Assembly (NCBI GenBank): GCA_002899795.1
Contig: PPDG01000529.1
Span: 1 to 11,517 of the forward strand
Reading direction: 5' to 3'
DNA length: 11,517 nucleotides
Source: Desulfobacteraceae bacterium
GTDB taxonomy: Bacteria > Desulfobacterota > Syntrophobacteria > BM002
The translations under genes were made by a program, and so were the position numbers. Of the stretch, positions 1-5,903 are shown one piece after another. Below the pieces are notes generated by a model. The model worked only from the letters and a program-made list of their open reading frames with translations. It was not told where the DNA came from and searched no databases. Position 1 is the first letter of the stretch. Every line of letters begins with the position of its first letter.

Positions 1-1
1 C

Positions 2-11
2 CTGACACCTG
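2..11. repeat. Terminal inverted match, left copy
   Basis: CTGACACCTG lies at the extreme left of the window. Its exact reverse complement, CAGGTGTCAG, ends the window at 11508-11517. The left copy is part of a tandem CTGACAC word (two copies within 2-16). It may be an intergenic word repeat at which the segment was cut or an assembly stopped. Confidence 0.5.
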
Positions 12-84
12 ACACCTTGAGTTTTGGTGCTTGGGGTATGAGATGTGGAATGTGGATTGCCTTTTACCGCTGACTACTGGATTC

Positions 85-456
85 TTATTTGTTGTTGTTC
101 ATGCGGTTCAGCTTCTTCCGGTAGTGCCTGGCTACCGTCTGGCTGAGAAACTTGCGGTCACCCGGGGTCATGTCTGTGAATTGGACACCTACACCGAGAC
201 TTGAATCACCCCCACTTGGTTGGATAATCGTTGACCAGATCACTTTTCCGGCAACGCTCATGGTCTGGCGGTTGGGTGGCTTGATGATTATGAAGAAGCT
301 TCCTTCCAATGGCGGAGGTTCTTTACAGGAGATGAAGGCACCTGAGGGGCTGACATTGTGGATCTCTCCTTCGATCTTCTCCTGGGTGGTTAGCATGGTG
401 ACAGGCCACCTAATCTCGATCCTGGGCTTCGCTCGGTTTTCGATTCCACTGTTCAT
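85..456 (-). CDS. PilZ-domain protein 1 (probable c-di-GMP-binding)
   Basis: This 123-aa protein is essentially one PilZ domain, the beta-barrel receptor for the second messenger c-di-GMP, and is likely cytoplasmic. The binding signature is complete: R8-x3-R12 in the N-terminal loop, then N34-x-S36-x2-G39 followed by AFI on the first strands. A GVGVQF strand near residues 88-93 is typical of the family's C-terminal half. I chose ATG at 454-456 because AGGA sits 7 bases upstream; a GTG two codons earlier is possible. It lies 85 bp downstream of PilZ2 on the same strand and its motif positions are identical to those of PilZ2, so the pair looks like a tandem duplication read from one promoter. 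The output it controls (motility, polysaccharide, secretion) cannot be read from the sequence. Confidence 0.9.
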   Translation of the reverse strand: MNSGIENRAKPRIEIRWPVTMLTTQEKIEGEIHNVSPSGAFISCKEPPPLEGSFFIIIKPPNRQTMSVAGKVIWSTIIQPSGGDSSLGVGVQFTDMTPGDRKFLSQTVARHYRKKLNRMNNNK

Positions 457-541
457 ATGCACATCCTGCAGACAAGGGCGTTATTGTGGCGCACGGTTTT
501 GTTCAGTACCATTTTTAGAGAGGAAACTTCTCAGCGTTCCT

Positions 542-892
542 TCAGGCTAACATCTGGAGGTGCTCTGAGGTCACATTGTTAAGAAACAGGTGGTCGTCAC
601 TGATGATTCTTGTGAACTGGACGCCTATTCCACAAGAACCTATGTCATCGCAGTTTGCAATGTTTGACCATGCCAATTCTGCGGTGATCAATAACAGCTT
701 TTTGCGTAGTGGATCTCTGAAAACGAGACGGAGAGGGTTATGATGTTCCGGTTCAGTAAAACAATGAATAAAGGCACCGGTGGGGCTGATGTTTTTTACT
801 TCCCCCCCTATGCATCCCTCTGGGGTTATGACCATGGCAGGCCAATCCACGGCGGTTCTGGGGTGTGAACGCCTGTTGTCCAAATTCATCAT
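542..892 (-). CDS. PilZ-domain protein 2 (probable c-di-GMP-binding)
   Basis: A 116-aa single-domain PilZ protein with R8-x3-R12 and N34-x-S36-x2-G39, in exactly the same positions as PilZ1, and a GIGVQFT strand near 88-94. These residues contact c-di-GMP in characterised PilZ domains, so ligand binding is expected. The start is ATG at 890-892, with AGGA 9 bases upstream. A TTG at 922 would add ten residues but has no well-spaced ribosome site, and the shared register with PilZ1 argues for the shorter form. It is the first gene of the PilZ2-PilZ1 pair. A sigma-54 promoter candidate lies about 110 bp upstream. No membrane segment or extra output domain is present, so it probably acts by binding a partner protein. 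Confidence 0.88.
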   Translation of the reverse strand: MMNLDNRRSHPRTAVDWPAMVITPEGCIGGEVKNISPTGAFIHCFTEPEHHNPLRLVFRDPLRKKLLLITAELAWSNIANCDDIGSCGIGVQFTRIISDDHLFLNNVTSEHLQMLA

Positions 893-1002
893 GTGTGCTT
901 GTCCTGCGATGTTCCCCTCCAACCCTCTTCAATGATTGGGCCCGGCCGCAAGAAAGACGAACTGGTGAAAAGAGATGCGGTCCTCGTCAGTGGGAAAATA
1001 AA

Positions 1003-1018
1003 TGCAGGAAATATGCCA
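1003..1018 (-). promoter_or_regulatory. Sigma-54 promoter candidate for PilZ2-PilZ1
   Basis: On the minus strand the sequence reads TGGCAT-N5-CTGCA, against the consensus TGGCAY-N5-TTGCW. There is one mismatch, at the first base of the -12 box, and the GG/GC spacing is correct. The start of transcription would be near 992, leaving a leader of about 100 bases before the PilZ2 ATG. The PilZ3 terminator just upstream separates this transcript from PilZ3. Confidence 0.6.
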
Positions 1019-1075
1019 GAGTGCCTGAACTAACAATCTAAACGGTTGATATGCTGGGTGTATTGCTGGAAAGAA

Positions 1076-1104
1076 AAACAGCGGAGCAGGTAGCTCCGCT
1101 GTTT
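1076..1104 (-). terminator. Intrinsic terminator after PilZ3
   Basis: A perfect 12-bp inverted repeat (AAACAGCGGAGC / GCTCCGCTGTTT) with a 5-base loop lies 34 bp beyond the PilZ3 stop codon. On the minus strand the stem runs into TTTTTCTTT, the T-rich tail of a rho-independent terminator. It should isolate PilZ3 from PilZ2-PilZ1. Confidence 0.88.
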
Positions 1105-1137
1105 GTTACTGAACGAATAGACTTGAGCTGATCCAGG

Positions 1138-1524
1138 CTAACTAGCCATCTGCATTGTTACATCAAGGTCCACTTCCGGGACCTCTTTAATACTGCCGTC
1201 GCCTCTGACCAGCTTTCGAAGGTATCTCCCCTCTTCCTCAGGGATTCCTGTGAAGCGAACTCCCATACCCCGAGGGGTGAGGTCGTCATCAGGACCGTGA
1301 ATGTTGGTCCAGACCACCTCAGCAGCCACATCCTCAATGGCGTGGTCGGGGGACTTAATAGTCAATTTACAGGTCTCACTCAATCGCAACGGTTTGCGAC
1401 AGCGGATAAACGCCCCATTATCGTTGATATTAATAATGACACCATCCGCAGGTCCCTCGCCGGTGTCCATTGTAACGGACCATTTCACCTGAGCTCTGCT
1501 GGTTGAGTTTGTTTCTGGTACCAT
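1138..1524 (-). CDS. PilZ-domain protein 3 with degenerate ligand motif
   Basis: A 128-aa protein homologous to the two PilZ proteins downstream: the GAFIxC block (37-42) and the GMGVRFT strand (86-92) match theirs. The c-di-GMP signature is broken. R10 aligns with the second Arg of RxxxR, but no Arg occupies the first position, and the NxSxxG loop reads N32-I-N34-D-N-G37, so Ser is replaced by Asn. From family knowledge such changes usually weaken or abolish c-di-GMP binding, so this copy may be a ligand-free partner or scaffold. The C-terminal tail after residue 108 is longer and acidic. The start is firm: GGAGGAG lies 6 bases before ATG. It has its own sigma-54 promoter candidate and a strong terminator, so it forms a single-gene transcript. 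Confidence 0.85.
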   Translation of the reverse strand: MVPETNSTSRAQVKWSVTMDTGEGPADGVIININDNGAFIRCRKPLRLSETCKLTIKSPDHAIEDVAAEVVWTNIHGPDDDLTPRGMGVRFTGIPEEEGRYLRKLVRGDGSIKEVPEVDLDVTMQMAS

Positions 1525-1616
1525 TTTATCTCCTCCCCTATAAGGCTGTATTCGTCCTTTTTGACCAGTTGCCTTATGTTCTGTCTGAGTTCTTTCTGTT
1601 TTGTATTTTAACCTTG

Positions 1617-1632
1617 AGCAGGATTGGTGCCA
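1617..1632 (-). promoter_or_regulatory. Sigma-54 promoter candidate for PilZ3
   Basis: On the minus strand the sequence is TGGCAC-N5-CTGCT, with a perfect -24 box and one mismatch at the first base of the -12 box. Spacing between the invariant GG and GC is correct. Transcription would start near 1606, giving an 80-base leader before the PilZ3 ATG. Direct repeats at 1713-1745 lie about 100 bp upstream, a usual distance for a sigma-54 activator site. Confidence 0.7.
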
Positions 1633-1712
1633 AAGTGGCAGGAAGCTAAATAGATGTGTTGTTTCAAAATGTTATAGGTTTAGAATAATTCGTTGTTTTA
1701 TTGTTCAATGGG

Positions 1713-1745
1713 CAAATTTGGTCAATAAACGTCAAATTTGGTCAA
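1713..1745. repeat. Two direct CAAATTTGGTCAA repeats, possible activator site
   Basis: The 13-bp sequence CAAATTTGGTCAA occurs at 1713-1725 and 1733-1745, 20 bp apart start to start, about two helical turns. A partial third copy (CATTTGGTC) is at 1760-1768 in the end of the next gene. The pair lies 80-115 bp upstream of the PilZ3 sigma-54 promoter, so it could be the upstream site for an enhancer-binding protein. This role is inferred from position only. Confidence 0.45.
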
Positions 1746-1758
1746 AAAGTCCCCTTTC

Positions 1759-2619
1759 TCATTTGGTCTTCTCGACCTTTACAAAAATTCCATAGCGCTC
1801 AGAACTTCCACGTTTATCCCCGGCAACAACCTTGCTTTTGCTCTCAGACGAAGATCGCTCGATCTCACCTATCTCGATCCATTCCCCCAATCTGCCCATA
1901 ACACGGGTGGCAGCCGCTTGAAACTGTATTTTGCCTTCTTTTTTCATGGTTTCGCGCTGTGGGCTGATCTCCAGAATGACTTTGTCCTCAACGAGGCGTG
2001 GTAGTACGTAGAATCCGGAGGTCACGTCGCGATAGTAGGTGCTGCCAATTACTCGTACCCCACCACTGTCTCGGACAGTGGTGCGTTCCGTAACGGGCAC
2101 TGAGCTGCCGGTTCTGATAAAAGCCTGGCTGCCCTCGATTACCCGTACCTGCTGGATATCACTGCCCGCCTCGTACCTTGCAGCGCTCTGGCCGCGACCT
2201 CTTACGGTGTCCTTGCCCCGGTTATGCTCCACAGCTCCGGTTCCAGCGGATCCCTGGTCACGGACAGTGACGCTGACGTTGTCTCCGATTGTTACCTTTG
2301 CTGCAACGGCCATTTCTTCTTCCAGTTGCTTGCGGGTGATATTCTGCCTTACCGTGATCATTAATTGTTGAGGTCTGGTGTCGATCCGCGCCAGGATGTT
2401 TTTGATCTGTCTGAGGTTGGAGGGATTGGTCCGGACAATTAACTGATCACGCCTGCCGCTGATCGTCCCTTCCCTGCCGACAAAAGGCCGAAGAATCGGG
2501 ATTACCTCCTCAGCGGTACGGTACTGCAGCGTTATCACTTCAACGGTTGTGGCGTCCGCATATGCTTGAGCGGCAACCAGCAAAACCACAACGCCCATGG
2601 CTAATAGACATCGTTTCAT
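1759..2619 (-). CDS. Exported secretin-like protein lacking a pore domain
   Basis: This 286-aa protein starts with a clear Sec signal peptide (Lys/Arg, hydrophobic 4-19, cleavage near AYA at 19-21). Residues about 25-95 look like a secretin N-terminal (NolW/N1-like) domain: VEVITLQY, a predicted helix, an LIVRT strand and a second helix ending in RIDTRPQQ. After a Gly/Ser/Arg-rich linker (105-155) comes a segment like the opening of the secretin core (IEGSQAFIRTGSSVPV at 161-176, then FYVLPRLVEDKVILEI). Secretins of type II or IV pilus systems usually exceed 450 residues and carry a beta-barrel; none is present, so a pore is unlikely. It probably acts in the periplasm or at the outer membrane as an accessory or regulatory protein. 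The start is firm: GGAGGAG lies 6 bases before ATG. No secretion genes are adjacent. Confidence 0.72.
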   Translation of the reverse strand: MKRCLLAMGVVVLLVAAQAYADATTVEVITLQYRTAEEVIPILRPFVGREGTISGRRDQLIVRTNPSNLRQIKNILARIDTRPQQLMITVRQNITRKQLEEEMAVAAKVTIGDNVSVTVRDQGSAGTGAVEHNRGKDTVRGRGQSAARYEAGSDIQQVRVIEGSQAFIRTGSSVPVTERTTVRDSGGVRVIGSTYYRDVTSGFYVLPRLVEDKVILEISPQRETMKKEGKIQFQAAATRVMGRLGEWIEIGEIERSSSESKSKVVAGDKRGSSERYGIFVKVEKTK

Positions 2620-2666
2620 AGCAACTCCTCCGGTCTCTCTTGCAACGGGGATGTGCTGTGGGAAAG

Positions 2667-2682
2667 TGCAAAAAGCGAACCA
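2667..2682 (-). promoter_or_regulatory. Weak sigma-54 promoter candidate for the secretin-like gene
   Basis: The minus strand reads TGGTTC-N5-TTGCA. The -12 box is perfect, while the -24 box keeps TGG and the last C but has two mismatches. GG and GC are correctly spaced. Transcription would start near 2656, about 36 bases before the ATG. It is weaker than the other sites and is supported mainly by its position. Confidence 0.4.
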
Positions 2683-2742
2683 GAGGCTAGCAAAGAATCA
2701 AGTAGTAAGCGTTAAGCGGTAAATCGTAGAAATTGTTCGAAT

Positions 2743-2767
2743 CGCGGCTGAAAGCCGCTCCCACAGG
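2743..2767. repeat. REP-like hairpin
   Basis: GCGGCT-GAA-AGCCGC (2744-2758) forms a tight 6-bp stem and is followed by TCCCACAGG. On the other strand this reads as a short hairpin preceded by CCTGTGGGA, the form of repetitive extragenic palindromes known from many Gram-negative genomes. Only one copy is in the window. Confidence 0.5.
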
Positions 2768-2902
2768 AGAATCTCTGTCTTCTATCTTCTGTCCTCTACC
2801 TCTTGCAACAAATGACAGCGAAGCGTAGTGACCTAATGACGGCGCAGCCACATGACGCGTAACGCTGCTGCCTGCTGACCATTGCCCTATGCCTTTCCAC
2901 AT

Positions 2903-2932
2903 CCAAAATCTACAATCTAAAATCTACCCTAT
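2903..2932. repeat. AT-rich word repeat (AATCTAAAATC type)
   Basis: Near-tandem words of the form ATCTACAATCTAAAATCTAC occur here. Similar tracts lie at 7222-7254 and 8918-8950. They sit only between genes or at a gene end, and look like a degenerate dispersed repeat rather than a gene. Confidence 0.5.
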
Positions 2933-3028
2933 TGTTACCTGACTTATCTCGTGGGACTTGTCTTAATTGAAATTGTGGTGTAAGAAACGCCATTACTGCA
3001 TTCCTTAGGGGGTAGACAGGATAAGAAG

Positions 3029-4600
3029 ATGATAGCTTTTCTGGATTACGGTGCCGGCAATGTCAGGAGCGTCATCAACGGTATCGAAAGCCTGGGCGAG
3101 AAGGTCAAGGTTGTCGAGACAGCTGAGGACATCCTGTCTGCCGAAAGGCTGGTTTTTCCCGGGGTCGGCGCTTTCGGCAGCATGATGCAAATCCTGAATG
3201 AGAAGAAGTACGTCGAACCTTTGAAATCATATCTCCAATCGGGTCGGCCGTTTCTGGGAATCTGTCTGGGGCTACAGGCCCTGTTCGAAGGCAGCGAAGA
3301 AGCCTCCGGTGTCAAGGGTTTGGGCTTCATTCCTGGTATGGTGCGAAGGTTCGACATTAATCTTTCGGTGCCGCACATCGGCTGGAACGGCCTCAATTTC
3401 AAGCAACCCTCGCGGATTTTCGCCGGGGTTCGTGGCGATGAAAAGTTCTACTTTGTCCATTCATACCACGTGGTTCCCACGGATGACGGGGCTGTCCTGA
3501 CCACAACCAACTACGAGAGGGAATTCGTTAGCTCCATTCAGATAGGGAACATCATCGCCACCCAGTTCCACCCGGAAAAGAGTGGCAGTGCCGGGCTCCA
3601 AATTCTTAAGAACTTTCTCGACACCAGCGTTGAACAAGGCAGGCCTGTCAGAGATTCCAAGTCCACCAGGCTGGCGAAGCGCATTATCGCCTGTCTGGAC
3701 GTCCGCGCAACCGACCAGGGGGATTTGGTGGTCACCAAGGGGGACCAGTACGACGTCAGGGAGAAAGGGGCTGTCAGGAATCTCGGCAAACCAGTAGAAC
3801 TGGCAAGACGCTACTACCAGGAGGGAGCTGACGAGATCACCTTCCTCAATATTACCGGTTTCAGGGATTTTCCCCTGGAAGATATGCCAATGCTCGAGGT
3901 ACTGCGGCAGACTTCCGAGAATGTCTTTGTACCGCTGACCATCGGTGGCGGAATCAGAGACTATATAGACAAGAAAGGGCGGGAATACCGGGCTCTGGAG
4001 GTCGCCTCTGAATACTTCAGGTCCGGGGCTGACAAGGTTTCCATTGGTAGCGATGCGGTCCTGATAGTCGAGGAGTATTTGCAGACCGGGAGAAAAACCG
4101 GCCGGAGCTCCATCGAAGAGATATCCCGGGTCTACGGCAACCAGGCGGTGGTCATCTCCATTGATCCAAAAAGGGTGTATGTACAGTCAACGGATGCGGT
4201 CAGGCACCAAGTGATCGAGACGGCCATCCCGGGCCCCAACGGCGAGCGCTACTGCTGGTACCAGTGCACCATCAAGGGTGGCCGAGAAGGCAGAGACCTG
4301 GACGCGGTCACCCTGGCTCAGGTCTGTGAACAGTTGGGTGCAGGAGAAATCCTGCTGAATTGTATCGACAGGGACGGGACCAACCTGGGATTTGATCTGG
4401 AGCTGGTCAACGCGGTGAGCGACGGTGTTTCCATTCCGGTCATCGCCTCTAGTGGTGCCGGCAATGCCGAGCATTTCTACGAGGTCTTCACCGGGACCGA
4501 AGCCGAATCTGCCCTGGCCGCTGGCATATTCCACCGCAGAGAGGTTCCCATAGGGGATGTGAAGAATTATTTGAAGGACAAGGTGGAAGTCAGACTTTGA
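3029..4600 (+). CDS. hisHF: Bifunctional imidazole glycerol phosphate synthase (HisH-HisF fusion)
   Basis: The enzyme makes imidazole glycerol phosphate and AICAR from PRFAR and glutamine-derived ammonia in histidine synthesis, in the cytoplasm. Residues 1-199 are the class I glutaminase, with nucleophile C79 (GICLG) and H181/E183 (FHPEK). Residues 215-523 are the HisF (beta/alpha)8 barrel, with catalytic D224 (ACLDV) and D379 (ISIDPKR) and putative ammonia-gate residues R218, E269, K336 and E440. Bacteria usually encode HisH (about 200 aa) and HisF (about 255 aa) separately; this 523-aa fusion matches fungal and plant HIS7 in layout. It also has eukaryote-type insertions: GDLVVTKGDQYDVREK at 231-246 and the PGPNGERYCWYQC loop at 401-413. 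The start has AGGA 6 bases before ATG. No other his gene is nearby. Confidence 0.95.
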   Translation: MIAFLDYGAGNVRSVINGIESLGEKVKVVETAEDILSAERLVFPGVGAFGSMMQILNEKKYVEPLKSYLQSGRPFLGICLGLQALFEGSEEASGVKGLGFIPGMVRRFDINLSVPHIGWNGLNFKQPSRIFAGVRGDEKFYFVHSYHVVPTDDGAVLTTTNYEREFVSSIQIGNIIATQFHPEKSGSAGLQILKNFLDTSVEQGRPVRDSKSTRLAKRIIACLDVRATDQGDLVVTKGDQYDVREKGAVRNLGKPVELARRYYQEGADEITFLNITGFRDFPLEDMPMLEVLRQTSENVFVPLTIGGGIRDYIDKKGREYRALEVASEYFRSGADKVSIGSDAVLIVEEYLQTGRKTGRSSIEEISRVYGNQAVVISIDPKRVYVQSTDAVRHQVIETAIPGPNGERYCWYQCTIKGGREGRDLDAVTLAQVCEQLGAGEILLNCIDRDGTNLGFDLELVNAVSDGVSIPVIASSGAGNAEHFYEVFTGTEAESALAAGIFHRREVPIGDVKNYLKDKVEVRL

Positions 4601-4606
4601 CGAATA

Positions 4607-4634
4607 TTGTTCGGGCACGACCAGGGTGTATAAT
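4607..4634 (+). promoter_or_regulatory. Possible sigma-70 promoter for the CBM48 gene
   Basis: A perfect -10 hexamer TATAAT (4629-4634) follows a weak -35 TTGTTC (4607-4612) at 16-bp spacing, just past the hisHF stop. The CBM48 gene starts about 125 bp further on. Confidence 0.35.
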
Positions 4635-4659
4635 GCTTCCGAGAACGTAAATCTGAGGA

Positions 4660-4678
4660 GCCCCGACTTTGTCGGGGC
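4660..4678. repeat. GC-rich hairpin between hisHF and the CBM48 gene
   Basis: GCCCCGAC-TTT-GTCGGGGC is a perfect 8-bp stem with a 3-base loop. No T-run follows on either strand, so it is not a standard terminator. It may be a dispersed hairpin, an mRNA-stabilising end for hisHF, or a leader structure of the CBM48 transcript. Confidence 0.6.
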
Positions 4679-4766
4679 CACGACTCGTTTCGCGAAATGG
4701 TGATACCTTTGAGATTGAGATAAAGTGTACTGACTAAATGTTTTAAGCCAAATAGGAGGCAAGGCC

Positions 4767-5063
4767 ATGTTAAAGAAAAGCTATTCAAAGACAGGGCGAT
4801 CCTGCCGCGTTACTTTCGACCTGCCGGCAGAGGTTAACGCTGCCAGGGCATCGCTGTGCGGCGACTTTAATGAGTGGAGTAGTACAGCCAATGTCATGCA
4901 ACTCAGGAAGGACGGCAGATTCAGTATCACCCTCTCCTTGACCGCAGGTCAAACATATCGATTCAAGTATTGGCTGGACGACCACCGATGGGAAAACGAC
5001 CATGCTGCAGATGGCTACGCGCCAAATGATTTCGGCACAGAAGATTCCGTGGTCAAGGTTTAA
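4767..5063 (+). CDS. Stand-alone CBM48 / AMPK-type glycogen-binding protein
   Basis: The 98-aa product is a single early-set beta-sandwich of the CBM48 (AMPK-beta glycogen-binding) type, predicted to be cytoplasmic. The family pattern is clear: VTFDLP at the first strand, ASLCGDFNEW at 28-37, an alternating strand RFSITLSL, YRFKYWLDD at 64-72, then W75 and the closing GTEDSVVKV. From the known AMPK-beta structure, W37, K67, W75 and T91 correspond to carbohydrate-contacting residues; the position of the contacting Asn appears to be D93. Usually the domain is fused to branching or debranching enzymes or to AMPK subunits. No catalytic domain or glycogen gene is adjacent here, so it may be an adaptor that works in trans. 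The start is firm: AGGAGG lies 7 bases before ATG. Confidence 0.85.
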   Translation: MLKKSYSKTGRSCRVTFDLPAEVNAARASLCGDFNEWSSTANVMQLRKDGRFSITLSLTAGQTYRFKYWLDDHRWENDHAADGYAPNDFGTEDSVVKV

Positions 5064-5092
5064 CGCGGTTGTGAAAAGTTATGAGGTAGGTG

Positions 5093-5130
5093 AATAAAGA
5101 ATCCGGGCACAAAAGACCCGGCTTTGGGCT
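5093..5130 (+). repeat. 38-bp terminator-like repeat, copy 1
   Basis: This segment matches 35 of 38 bases of 7775-7812. Each copy follows the stop codon of a plus-strand gene by 17-30 bp. CCGGG (5103-5107) pairs with CCCGG (5117-5121). T-rich sequence follows the stem on the minus strand (ATTCTTTATT), and only CTTT follows on the plus strand. It is probably a dispersed element that serves as a transcript end. Confidence 0.55.
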
Positions 5131-5218
5131 ACCCCTGGAAGGGGATATAAAATCGGATCCAGTCTCCCCGGTCAGCACTCAGCATTCGACTATCAGCTAT
5201 CAAGTCTTTGAGAATATG

Positions 5219-5250
5219 AACCGCAGAACCGCAGAACAAGGAACCGCAGA
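5219..5250. repeat. AACCGCAGA word repeats
   Basis: Three exact copies of AACCGCAGA start at 5219, 5227 and 5242, the first two overlapping by one base. They lead into AATATCGAAG and later TTCGATATT words of opposite sense. The whole is a degenerate intergenic repeat. Confidence 0.5.
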
Positions 5251-5328
5251 ATATCGAAGTGAAAAACATTGTCTCATTGCTTTCAAAAACTTCTGCTGTT
5301 CGAAATTCTTTGTTCGATATTGTCCTTC

Positions 5329-5362
5329 GGACTCCCCACCCTGCGGGCGGGTCCCCAGTTTC
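5329..5362. repeat. 34-bp GC-rich module, copy 1
   Basis: The 34 bases running from GGACTCCCCACCC to CCCCAGTTTC are identical to 10743-10776. Both copies are embedded in AT-rich word repeats, here flanked by TTCGATATT and GATATTC, which suggests a repeat module set into or between degenerate repeats. Confidence 0.75.
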
Positions 5363-5598
5363 GATATTCAAGATACATAATAGGCTGGATTCCACTCCAA
5401 GCGGTACTGCAAGTGCGACAGTTTTTAACCTCAGGCAGAGCCAACTATATCTGTCTTGGCTCTAAGGACCAGATTTTCGATGTTGAATAAGTGTGGCTTT
5501 CTCCACAGGCTACTGCTATTATTGCGCCGGCCGCACTTCAGTTAAGAACTCTCTGCTACATATGGCCCTGACTACAACAATTCGCTGAGGGAATGAAA

Positions 5599-5802
5599 AT
5601 GCCGATGCTCAGAAATATTTCTCGGACGAAGATCATTTTGGATCACGTGCAAGATGAACCGCTATCCATCGAACCCAACGAAACCGTTGAAGTGCCTGCG
5701 GAAGCCCTGTCTCTTCCTCTGGTCCGCCACTATATCGAGGTGAAGCGACTTGATATAATTCGCAAGCAAACACAACCGTCCGCTGTAATACTTTCACGGT
5801 GA
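5599..5802 (+). CDS. Small protein of unknown function (67 aa)
   Basis: I do not recognise this family. The 67-aa product has no signal peptide or membrane segment. It alternates hydrophobic and polar residues (KIILDHV, LSIEP, ETVEV), suggesting a small beta-rich fold, followed by a short helix (LSLPLVRHYIEVKRL) and a basic tail. I place the start at ATG 5599, where GAGGGA lies 6 bases upstream; the ATG at 5593 would be only 2 bases from GAGG. It stands alone, preceded by more than 500 bp of repeats and facing the 5956-6351 gene across a perfect palindrome. It resembles the short unannotated proteins found near phage structural genes, but there is no phage context here, so I assign no function. 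Confidence 0.6.
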   Translation: MPMLRNISRTKIILDHVQDEPLSIEPNETVEVPAEALSLPLVRHYIEVKRLDIIRKQTQPSAVILSR

Positions 5803-5903
5803 GAGGCTGGCCCCGAGCGCAGCTCTCGTACATACTCCATTACTCAAACACTCCATTACGCCAGCAATCCACAATTGAGACGTGGACTCGCCAAGGCATC
5901 CCT

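Larger units (their letters stand above)
2620..3028. other. 409-bp intergenic region between divergent genes
   Basis: It lies between the divergently read secretin-like gene and the his fusion gene. It holds a weak sigma-54 promoter candidate near 2667, a REP-like hairpin at 2743-2767, then low-complexity words (TCTGTCTTCTATCTTCTG near 2773 and AATCTAAAATC near 2915). A 71-codon minus-strand frame at 2687-2902 covers these repeats and is not credible as a gene. I found no convincing sigma-70 promoter for the his gene. Confidence 0.6.
5064..5598. other. 535-bp repeat-rich non-coding region
   Basis: No frame here has a credible ribosome site or protein-like composition. It holds, in order, a 38-bp terminator-like repeat (5093-5130), words such as GTCAGCACTCAGCATTC, three copies of AACCGCAGA (5219-5250), TTCGATATT words (near 5313 and 5360), the 34-bp GC-rich module (5329-5362), and a small GTGG/CCAC hairpin near 5492-5505. 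I see no RNA gene and no clear promoter for the following small gene. Confidence 0.6.

Noticed and set aside
152..550. 132-aa plus-strand frame over PilZ1
   Set aside because: The opposite strand encodes a clear PilZ domain with a good start; this frame is its shadow.
2687..2902. 71-aa frame on the minus strand
   Set aside because: It is made of a REP-like hairpin and word repeats, has no ribosome site, and its composition is not protein-like.
4660..4678. Intrinsic terminator of hisHF
   Set aside because: The hairpin is strong, but no T-run follows in either direction; kept only as a hairpin.
4187..4788. Long minus-strand frames (193 and 73 aa) over the end of hisHF
   Set aside because: They lie opposite conserved HisF sequence and have no recognisable domain; they reflect the codon bias of the real gene.
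5064..5598. Riboswitch or small RNA gene in the long gap
   Set aside because: I looked for c-di-GMP (GEMM) riboswitch motifs, since PilZ genes are near, and for tRNA-like folds. None is visible; the gap consists of repeats.
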